Below, one piece after another: positions 15,769 to 21,551 of a stretch of DNA of 21,551 bases. Location: assembly GCA_902790885.1 (NCBI GenBank), contig CADATR010000009.1, positions 1-21,551 of the forward strand, written 5' to 3'. The stretch is from an uncultured Eubacteriales bacterium (GTDB lineage Bacteria > Bacillota_A > Clostridia > Peptostreptococcales > Anaerovoracaceae). Under the pieces are notes generated by a model. The model was not told the DNA's origin. It was given only the letters and a program-made list of their open reading frames with translations, and searched no databases. The number at the start of each line of letters is the position of its first letter. Position 1 is the first letter of the stretch. Both the position numbers and the translations under genes were made by a program.

Positions 15769-16833
15769 CTAAACATCCATATCAGCCGGGTCCGGGTAAA
15801 GTATCATCTTACCGGGAACTCCGGCCCTCACAGCTTCAAAAGCCTTTTCATAGTCAGTAAGCGCGTATTTCCGGCCCATGATCTTCTCTGGTCTGAAATA
15901 AGGTCCGTTCATCACCTTTGAGAAATCATGCCAGGTCTCCCATATTTTGCGGCCCGAAATGCCGGTGAGCTTTATTTCTCTGTAGATCAGGTCATTTGTC
16001 AGATCGAGTGACACCTCATTTGTAGGAAGCCCCACGCATACCATGATGCCTGCTGCGCGCACGCATCTCAGGCCGGCACGGATAGCAGCGCCTGCGCCGG
16101 TTATGTCTATGGCCGCATCTGCCCCTATCCCATCCGTAAGCTTAAGGACCTCCTTAAGCAGGTCTTCCTTTCCGCTGTTTACAACATGATCCGCGCCCAT
16201 CTCAAGCGCCGCCGCAAGCCGTTCATCATTGAGATCGCAGGCTATCACCATCCGCGCCCCGAAAGTTTTGCAGGCGCTCACCGCAGTCAGCCCTATCGGG
16301 CCGCAGCCGCTGACAAGCACTGTTTTTCCGCAGACCTCCGCTGCCTCGGCGCCATGCACACCTGCGCCAAGAGGCTCAAAGAGACACGCGTTCTCGTATG
16401 AGATGCTGTCATCAAGCAGATAGGCAGAATCAGCGCGTATTTTGGCGTACTCAGCAAAGGCCCCGTTCTCAGTCGCTCCGAACAGCTTTACATTGCTGCA
16501 TATATGAGGCATGCCGTTTTTGCAGAACCAGCACTCCCCGCAGGGGATATGGGTCTCGCATGCCACCCTGTCCCCGGGCTTTCTTTCCGTGACGTTCTTT
16601 CCTACTTTTACTATCACGCCGGCAGTCTCGTGTCCCGGAATAAAAGGCGGTTTTACGCGAAGCTGGCTCCAGCGGTCCCATTCCATTATGTGCATGTCGG
16701 TGCCGCATATGGCAGTGCAGTGTACTTTTATAAGCACCTCGTCATCACCGGGTTCGGGCACGGGAAGATCGTGTCTGAGCACAAAATCTCCCTTTTCAGG
16801 TTTTTCCTTTACAAGACCTGTCATTGTCTTCAT
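15769..16833 (-). CDS. Zinc-dependent medium-chain dehydrogenase, threonine 3-dehydrogenase-like
   Basis: NAD(P)-linked alcohol dehydrogenase of 354 residues. Catalytic zinc ligands fit C43 (AICGTD), H68 and E69 (PGHE); four structural-zinc cysteines are C98, C101, C104 and C112. The Rossmann region is VLVSGCGPIGLTA. Beyond the general family it shares with E. coli Tdh the stretches TAICGTD-HI-WD-WSQ and ISGRKIWETW-like (GIYGREMFETW in Tdh), so its substrate is likely a secondary alcohol next to a charged group, such as threonine or a related hydroxy compound. No Kbl ligase is nearby, which argues against simple threonine breakdown to glycine. It lies 12 bases after the transketolase C gene. 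Confidence 0.88.
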   Translation of the reverse strand: MKTMTGLVKEKPEKGDFVLRHDLPVPEPGDDEVLIKVHCTAICGTDMHIMEWDRWSQLRVKPPFIPGHETAGVIVKVGKNVTERKPGDRVACETHIPCGECWFCKNGMPHICSNVKLFGATENGAFAEYAKIRADSAYLLDDSISYENACLFEPLGAGVHGAEAAEVCGKTVLVSGCGPIGLTAVSACKTFGARMVIACDLNDERLAAALEMGADHVVNSGKEDLLKEVLKLTDGIGADAAIDITGAGAAIRAGLRCVRAAGIMVCVGLPTNEVSLDLTNDLIYREIKLTGISGRKIWETWHDFSKVMNGPYFRPEKIMGRKYALTDYEKAFEAVRAGVPGKMILYPDPADMDV

Positions 16834-16845
16834 CGCTGCCTGTCC

Positions 16846-17829
16846 CTACCTGAGCACACTTCTCATCGTTTCAGATACGGCTTTCTGTGAAACTCCATAC
16901 ATATCCTGGAGCCTTCCCAGAGTGCCTGCTTCAAGGTACTGATCAGGCAGAGCTATCCTGTGCAGGTCAGCGATCATCTTTTCTTCCGCAACAGCAGAAG
17001 CAACCAGCGTCCCAAGTCCGCCGTACGTGGTGTGATTTTCCGCGGTGAATACCGGACAGCTGCGCTCCGCTATGGCTGCCAGCACTGTCTCCCTGTCAAA
17101 CGGCTTGATCGTAGGAACATGGAGAACGGCAACATGCCTCCCCTCTTTCTCAAGCTCCTCTGCCGCGTCGAGGCATCTCATGGTCATTTCTCCGCACGAT
17201 ATAACAAGGGCATCGCTTCCGTCCTTCAGCAGCTTTGCCTTGCCGATCTCAAATACATAATCATATTTATCGAGGACTACAGGTACCCTGTTTCCCCTGA
17301 GAAGCCTCATGTATACCGGTCTGTCATACTCCGCTATAGCTGCCGTGGCCTGCATGGTTTCGACCGCGTCGCACGGATCGATTATGGTAAGATCAGGCAT
17401 GGCTCCAAGTATGGCGAGGTCATCGGTCGCCTGGTGGCTCGGTCCGTATCCGGACTGAAGCCCCGGGAGTCCTCCAATGATCTTTACATTGAGTCCGTGC
17501 TCACAGATAGCCTGAGAGATAAAGTCGTAGCATCTCCTCGCTATGAATGTGGCATAAGTCGTTGCGTAAGGGATGAACCCCTCCCTGGCAAGACCGGCAG
17601 CGGCACACATCATCAGCTGCTCCGACATTCCCACATTGTAAAACCTGTCGGGAAAAGCATCCCTGAATATATGGATGTCGGTATACTTCGCGAGGTCGGC
17701 GCTGAAGCCTACTATTCTGTCGTTATTCTTTGCGATCTCTATGAGGGCGTTTCCGAACGGTTCCGCCATCACCGGGTGCGAAGTAATGATATTGGAATCA
17801 CTTATTACACTCTGTACACCTTTGTTCAT
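16846..17829 (-). CDS. Transketolase-like enzyme, C-terminal subunit
   Basis: This is the pyrimidine-binding plus C-terminal domain half of a split thiamine-diphosphate enzyme, 327 residues. The catalytic glutamate that activates the cofactor is in NVGMSEQLMMCAAAGLA (E70). Further family marks are GPSHQATDDLAILGAMP, YMRLLRG and the C-terminal FTAENHTTYGGLG. ATG overlaps the stop of the N-subunit gene by one base (TAATG), as expected for equal expression of partners. Split transketolases occur in many Clostridia. Some serve the pentose pathway, others specialised ones (for example sulfo-sugar or deoxy-sugar cleavage). The company of dehydrogenases and methyltransferases here favours a specialised ketol transfer. 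Confidence 0.92.
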   Translation of the reverse strand: MNKGVQSVISDSNIITSHPVMAEPFGNALIEIAKNNDRIVGFSADLAKYTDIHIFRDAFPDRFYNVGMSEQLMMCAAAGLAREGFIPYATTYATFIARRCYDFISQAICEHGLNVKIIGGLPGLQSGYGPSHQATDDLAILGAMPDLTIIDPCDAVETMQATAAIAEYDRPVYMRLLRGNRVPVVLDKYDYVFEIGKAKLLKDGSDALVISCGEMTMRCLDAAEELEKEGRHVAVLHVPTIKPFDRETVLAAIAERSCPVFTAENHTTYGGLGTLVASAVAEEKMIADLHRIALPDQYLEAGTLGRLQDMYGVSQKAVSETMRSVLR

Positions 17830-18659
17830 TACTCTTTGCCCCTTTCAAGTTCTTCAAAAGCTCTCTTCCAGCCCTCTTCATCAAGGCTGATGAAATGGCT
17901 CTTAGGATTGCCGATCAGGAAATCCAGCCCTGTGCCCGGCACCGTGTCGCAGATTATCATGTGAGGTTTCTTCTCTTCGGAGTTCTTCGCGTTGTCGAGA
18001 GCGCGCACCACCTCAGTCATGCTGTTTCCGTTTATTCTCTGTACATCAAAGCCGAACGCCCTGAATTTCTCATCCAGCGGCTCAGTATTTACTACCGTGC
18101 TAGTAAGGCCGTCAGCCTGTATGCCGTTGGCGTCTACCAGGCCGATGATGTTATCGAGCTTATATGAGCAGGCGGATGTCGCTGCCTCCCACGTAGGGCC
18201 CTCAGCCATCTCGCCATCACCCATCATTACATACACTCTGGAATCCGAATTCTTTCTTTTAAGGCCCATGGCCATGCCGACCGCTATAGGCAGTCCGAGT
18301 CCTATGGAGCCGCCGGAGATCTCTATTCCCGGGGTGTATTTAGGCATGCTCGACATTGGCAGGTGGCTGTCATCGAGTCCGTAGGTGTCGAGCCATTCTT
18401 CAGGTATCATTCCGGCTTCAGCCATGGCCGCGTAAACGGCTATCGCATTGTGCCCTGCTGAGAGCAGGAATCTGTCGCGTCCTTCCCAGTCCGGGTCTTT
18501 CGGATCATAGCGCATCGCATGGAAAAACAGTCCGGTGAGAAAGTCCGAGGCTCCAAGGCCCTGGGCTATAAAGCCTCTGCGGTCCACATAGCCCATGCGC
18601 AGCACGTTTTTGCGCACATTATAGGCTCTGTCAAGAAGTTCATTGATCTTTGTATCCAT
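17829..18659 (-). CDS. Transketolase-like enzyme, N-terminal (TPP-binding) subunit
   Basis: This is the diphosphate-binding half of the split transketolase, 276 residues. Visible are RDRFLLSAGHNAIAVYA (H70, cofactor/substrate histidine), GSIGLGLPIAVGMAMG, and the thiamine-diphosphate motif beginning GDGEMAEG (147-154) and ending with the Mg ligand asparagine in VDANGIQADG (N178). The C-terminal VPGTG...PKSH is also typical. It works with the protein encoded next (1-base overlap) as a heterotetramer, transferring a two-carbon ketol unit. The donor and acceptor sugars, or sugar analogues, are not deducible. It begins 10 bases after the methyltransferase gene with AAAGGA upstream of ATG. Confidence 0.93.
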   Translation of the reverse strand: MDTKINELLDRAYNVRKNVLRMGYVDRRGFIAQGLGASDFLTGLFFHAMRYDPKDPDWEGRDRFLLSAGHNAIAVYAAMAEAGMIPEEWLDTYGLDDSHLPMSSMPKYTPGIEISGGSIGLGLPIAVGMAMGLKRKNSDSRVYVMMGDGEMAEGPTWEAATSACSYKLDNIIGLVDANGIQADGLTSTVVNTEPLDEKFRAFGFDVQRINGNSMTEVVRALDNAKNSEEKKPHMIICDTVPGTGLDFLIGNPKSHFISLDEEGWKRAFEELERGKE

Positions 18660-18669
18660 TGTTATTCCT

Positions 18670-19758
18670 TTACTGTTTATCTTTGAGTCCCTCAGGGAGC
18701 TGCCCTTTTCTGGCCCCCCTGCTGAGAGTTGTTGCCGCGTTCATGAACATTATCATCTGCTCTTTTGTTGTACCTACCGGCGTTGTGCATCCCGGACATA
18801 TCGTGTAGCCCTTTGGATTATCGCCGGCATCTTCTATGCATTTTCGTATGCAGTCATATATCTGCTCCTGTGTGCCGTTTCTGAGTATGTCTACCGGAGG
18901 CACATTACCGGTTATCCCTATACGGTCCCCGTAGCCCTCTTTCAGCTCCTTCAGGCTCTCGCAGTTATCGACCCAGAAGTTGGAGACCCCTGCATCGATT
19001 ATCTCCTGCCACCTGTCCCTTGTGCTTCCGCACATGTGTATGGATGTAGCGCCCTGATACTCATTCATGCGCCTTACAGCCTGCTCAAGATAAGGCAGAA
19101 AGAACTCATTGAACTGCCTTTTGCTGATGAGGTTCTTTGCCCCCATCGGCTCTGAAAGCATGAATTTTATCCCGAGGCGCCTGTTGAGATCACGGCAGAG
19201 CTCCACTATGACGTCAGTGCTGTACTGAAGCAGTCTGTGGACTCCCTCCTTGTTCTTTACAGTCGAAACAAGGAACTTCTCAGTCCCGATAAGGCTTGCA
19301 GCCGTCGTAAACGGCCCTGCCAGTCCGCTTCCGAAATTCCTCATGTTTCCGTACTTGTCCATCAGACGTTCGAAAGCCTCAACGATGAGAGGAAGTCTCC
19401 CGTCCTTGTCTATATTGAGCATTCCAAGCTCGGACAGCTGGTCGAAAGAGTCCAGCCTCGGCTTCACTATGTAAGAGACGCTGTCCTCAGGATAGCAAAG
19501 CTCTGTACCGAGAGCCTCGATGACTGTCCGGAGGCCGAGTCCTATGCCCATGTTGTCCGCTTGAAAGTCCTCAGCAAGCCCGCTCTCCACAGCTACCATC
19601 GCGTCAGCCGAAAAGTAGTAATCTCTTATGGTAAAACCATAAAGCGGGGGAGCTGTCTCCCCCGCACTAAGAGATGTAGGAATGCGGTCTGTTTCTTCAC
19701 CTCTGGAATAAGCCAGAGCTCTTTCCTTCGGCGTCATTTCAGGTACTATAAGTTCCAA
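18670..19758 (-). CDS. URO-D family (MtaA/CmuA-type) cobamide methyltransferase, second paralogue
   Basis: This 362-residue paralogue of the protein at 11596-12702 starts MTPKERALAYSRGEETDRIP from residue 8, a pattern typical of MtaA-type methyltransferases. Zinc-ligand candidates are H241 and C243 (SIHMCGSTRD) and C324 (CPGCTTPVG). Shared with its paralogue are RDYYFS, DKDGRLPLIVE, AGPFTTAA-LIGTEKFL and ITGNVPPVDILRNGT. The only well-placed start is TTG at 19756-19758, with AGGAG 10 bases upstream; the internal ATG at 19737 has no ribosome site. Lying between the MetQ-type binding protein and the transketolase genes, it probably demethylates the imported compound or passes its methyl group onward. 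No corrinoid protein gene is in the window. Confidence 0.85.
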   Translation of the reverse strand: MELIVPEMTPKERALAYSRGEETDRIPTSLSAGETAPPLYGFTIRDYYFSADAMVAVESGLAEDFQADNMGIGLGLRTVIEALGTELCYPEDSVSYIVKPRLDSFDQLSELGMLNIDKDGRLPLIVEAFERLMDKYGNMRNFGSGLAGPFTTAASLIGTEKFLVSTVKNKEGVHRLLQYSTDVIVELCRDLNRRLGIKFMLSEPMGAKNLISKRQFNEFFLPYLEQAVRRMNEYQGATSIHMCGSTRDRWQEIIDAGVSNFWVDNCESLKELKEGYGDRIGITGNVPPVDILRNGTQEQIYDCIRKCIEDAGDNPKGYTICPGCTTPVGTTKEQMIMFMNAATTLSRGARKGQLPEGLKDKQ

Positions 19759-19831
19759 TTCCTTTTGTCTCCTTGTTATTTATGGTATGCAGTTGACCCG
19801 CATAAATTAAGGAATTAATGATGAAGAAGTA

Positions 19832-20665
19832 TTACTTCCAGACTGGCAGCAGAGCTCCGCCGGAAACCTCTTCCAGTGCAGCTGCGAGCTCATCGCACTG
19901 AGCTGTAGCAGCGATATCCTTAGCCCATTCAGATTCAGCGTCAGCAGCGTTTACTACGAAGCCTACCGCGTACTCCTGCTCGTCAGAAGACTTGATGAGG
20001 TATGCGGATGGATCGCTGCCGGCATTTACCATGTGCTGTCCTGCGAGGCAGATAGCGTCGAGGTCGTCGATCGACTGTGGCAGCATCTGCATCTCAGCTT
20101 CCTGGAATGTGAAGTTGTGCGGATTGTCCTTGATGTCATGGACTGTAGCCACTTCTACGCTCTCGTCGAGAGTGATGAGGCCGTTGTCAGCAAGCATCTT
20201 GAGACCTCTGTCCTGATTTGTAGCATCGTTGCATACTCCGATAACAGCTCCGTCAGGGAGTTCATCAACGCTCTTATGCTTTGTTGAATACATAGCAAAC
20301 AGAGGAGCGTATGTCTTAGGCTGTACCATGACGAAGTCAGTTCCGTTCTCTGCATTGTATGCTGTCAGATATGGCTCGTGCTGGAACCAGTTGATGTCGA
20401 TGCTTCCCTCAGCGAGAGCAACGTTAGGCTGGATGCTGTCATCGAAGGATACCATCTCAGGATTGTATCCTTTTGCCTGAAGCACCGGCTCGATAGCGTT
20501 ATAGTAATCGATCAGGTCGGAACGGACACCGATCTTAACGTCTGTCTTTTCAACAGCAGCCTCTTCTGCAGGCTCCTCAGCGCTTTCAGAGCTTCCGCAG
20601 GCTGTCGCAAGGCAGCATGCCATAACCGCTATCAGCAGCATAGCCATAAACTTCTTTAACTTCAT
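19832..20665 (-). CDS. metQ: MetQ/NlpA-family substrate-binding lipoprotein
   Basis: Extracellular binding lipoprotein of a MetNIQ importer, 277 residues. The signal peptide ends at ATAC, with the lipid-bearing cysteine at C23, followed by an acidic Ser/Glu/Ala linker. The mature domain shows IQPNVALAEGSIDINWFQHEPYL, abbreviated here as the QPN-AL and FQHEPYL blocks, then NDATNQDRGLKMLADNGLI and VGFVVN, all hallmarks of the NlpA family. In known members these contact methionine. The stretch between the QHEPYL and NDATN blocks (PKTYAPLFAMYS) is atypical compared with the common methionine-site wording, so another methylated or sulfur-containing compound is possible. AGGAGG lies 9 bases upstream of ATG. 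Confidence 0.93.
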   Translation of the reverse strand: MKLKKFMAMLLIAVMACCLATACGSSESAEEPAEEAAVEKTDVKIGVRSDLIDYYNAIEPVLQAKGYNPEMVSFDDSIQPNVALAEGSIDINWFQHEPYLTAYNAENGTDFVMVQPKTYAPLFAMYSTKHKSVDELPDGAVIGVCNDATNQDRGLKMLADNGLITLDESVEVATVHDIKDNPHNFTFQEAEMQMLPQSIDDLDAICLAGQHMVNAGSDPSAYLIKSSDEQEYAVGFVVNAADAESEWAKDIAATAQCDELAAALEEVSGGALLPVWK

Positions 20666-20729
20666 AACTGTTTTTCCTCCTTGAAAATAGTGAGATTATG
20701 TCAAACGCCCAACTGCGTTATAACCTGTT

Positions 20730-21398
20730 TTATTTGAGCTTCTTATAGATCCAGTCGCCGAAATACTGTATAAGAGCGACCAGAATGATCAATATGACTA
20801 CTATCGAGTACATGATCTTGAGATTGAAGCTCTGATATCCGTACTGCAGGGCTACCGCTCCGAGTCCGCCAGCTCCGATCGCTCCGGCCATCGCAGTGCA
20901 TCCAAGCAGATTGATGATCGCAAGGCACAGGCCCGAGATGATCGAAGGTACCGACTCCTTGAGCATCACCTTGAAAACGATCTGCCATTTAGAAGCTCCG
21001 AATGACTGAGCCGCCTCTATCAGAGCCGGGTCAACTTCCTTGAAGCTGTTCTGGAATATCCTGGCCATGAACGGCGTGCACGCTACGGTAAGAGGCACGA
21101 GAGCCGCGGTCTCTCCGATCGAAGTGCCGGCGATCAGCCTTGTGAACGGGATTATGGAAATCATCAGAATGATGAACGGGAACGACCTTATCATGTTTAC
21201 TATGAACTCCAGTATCCTGTTGATCACGATGTTTTCATACAGGCCGCCCTTTTCAGTGACGACAAGTATCACTCCGAATATGAAGCCCAGAAAAGTCGAC
21301 ATGACTCCGGCGATGGCGAGCATCTTCAGCGTCGCGAAAAAGGCCGGTACGATGAGCATCTTGAATATCTGCGCAAAAGTAAAATTCTTGAGTGTCAT
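20730..21398 (-). CDS. metI: MetI-type ABC transporter permease
   Basis: Membrane subunit of the MetNIQ importer, 222 residues with about five hydrophobic segments (roughly 18-45, 62-85, 95-112, 150-175 and 190-212). The EAA coupling loop reads IEAAQSFGASKWQIVFKVML (127-146), followed by the conserved AGAIGAGGLGAVALQYGYQ, both typical of MetI. ATG is preceded by AAGGAGG at 6 bases. It sits 15 bases downstream of the ATPase gene and 64 bases upstream of the binding-protein gene; that gap holds a short 5-bp hairpin without a T-run and is not a convincing terminator. Confidence 0.94.
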   Translation of the reverse strand: MTLKNFTFAQIFKMLIVPAFFATLKMLAIAGVMSTFLGFIFGVILVVTEKGGLYENIVINRILEFIVNMIRSFPFIILMISIIPFTRLIAGTSIGETAALVPLTVACTPFMARIFQNSFKEVDPALIEAAQSFGASKWQIVFKVMLKESVPSIISGLCLAIINLLGCTAMAGAIGAGGLGAVALQYGYQSFNLKIMYSIVVILIILVALIQYFGDWIYKKLK

Positions 21399-21413
21399 GC
21401 GTTGCCTCCTTCC

Positions 21414-21551
21414 CTAGTTCGCATTACTGCTGAGATCTCTCCAGCGCATGCCGTGTTTTGTCAGATAGTCAGCAACTGCCGGATAGTCCTTATCGCTTAC
21501 ATTTATCGTGAATATTCCCATCCGATCATCTTCATATTCCTGAATGGTTCC
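21414..21551 (-). CDS. metN: MetN-type ABC transporter ATP-binding protein, C-terminal end (NIL domain; cut by window)
   Basis: An open frame of 45 codons enters from the right edge and ends at TAG (complement of 21414-21416). Its translation, beginning GTIQEYEDDRMGIFTINVSD and ending in DYLTKHGMRWRDLSSNAN, looks like the end of the NIL/ACT-like regulatory domain that MetN proteins carry after the ATPase. In characterised MetN this domain binds methionine and inhibits transport from the inside. The ATPase motifs lie outside the window. It is 15 bases ahead of metI, so the assignment rests mainly on context plus the domain-like ending. Confidence 0.8.
   Translation of the reverse strand, partial: GTIQEYEDDRMGIFTINVSDKDYPAVADYLTKHGMRWRDLSSNAN

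Noticed and set aside
15769..16833. Threonine-to-glycine pathway (Tdh-Kbl)
   Set aside because: The dehydrogenase resembles Tdh, but there is no 2-amino-3-ketobutyrate ligase gene beside it, so this specific pathway is not supported.
16960..17964. Long plus-strand open frame of 334 codons opposite the transketolase genes
   Set aside because: It lies antisense to two genes with clear catalytic motifs, shows no recognisable family, and has cysteine/arginine/serine-rich composition typical of an antisense shadow.
14422..18659. Sulfoquinovose-type sulfo-transketolase pathway
   Set aside because: A split transketolase and a hydroxyacid dehydrogenase are present, but no sulfoquinovosidase, mutarotase, isomerase or sulfonate exporter is seen, and methyltransferases do not fit.
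19759..19831. Terminator or promoter between metQ and the methyltransferase gene
   Set aside because: The region has a short AT-rich TTAA/TTAA dyad only, without a GC stem, T-run or paired promoter boxes.

Overview
The window looks like chromosomal DNA of a strictly anaerobic, low-to-moderate GC Firmicute (Clostridia-like). The reasons are strong AGGAGG-type ribosome binding sites, ArgR-type operators, lipoprotein solute-binding proteins, an oxygen-sensitive double-cubane reductase, URO-D-type methyltransferases and a split transketolase. This placement is inference, because no rRNA or marker gene is present. Almost everything lies on the minus strand; only the truncated fumarase gene at the left edge and a probable structured RNA lie on the plus strand.

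Region 1 (1-640): the end of a class I fumarase/tartrate dehydratase beta subunit on the plus strand, converging on argH across a shared bidirectional terminator.

Region 2 (642-10040): read leftward, a polar amino-acid ABC transporter (binding lipoprotein, permease, ATPase) is followed by argC, argJ, argB, argD, argG and argH. Gaps are short, there are 4-base start/stop overlaps, and no internal terminator is visible. One sigma-A-like promoter sits before the binding protein and is overlapped and preceded by ARG-box-like sites. The simplest reading is a single nine-gene, arginine-repressible unit that couples import to biosynthesis. ArgJ recycles the acetyl group, which fits the absence of argA here. 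argF and carAB are not in the window. ArgC is of the short 'uncommon' type 2.

Region 3 (10046-11600): a double-cubane-cluster reductase (YjiM family) with its own terminator, then a 338-base intergenic stretch. That stretch holds a strongly folded element of about 148 bases (11394-11541) ending like a terminator on the plus strand, followed by three tandem 17-base repeats.

Region 4 (11596-14336): an NhaC-family transporter and a URO-D/MtaA-type methyltransferase, probably one unit with its own promoter.

Region 5 (14337-21551): a long minus-strand operon entering from the right edge. In order it holds metN (end only), metI, metQ, a second URO-D-type methyltransferase, split transketolase N and C subunits, a threonine-dehydrogenase-like zinc dehydrogenase, a PPC/DUF296 protein and a beta-hydroxyacid dehydrogenase, closed by a strong terminator. 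This looks like an undescribed catabolic pathway: import of a methyl- or sulfur-amino-acid-like compound, demethylation, oxidation, and two-carbon transfer or cleavage. The substrate cannot be named from sequence. The two methyltransferases are close paralogues lying in the two neighbouring units, which suggests regions 4 and 5 serve the same pathway.
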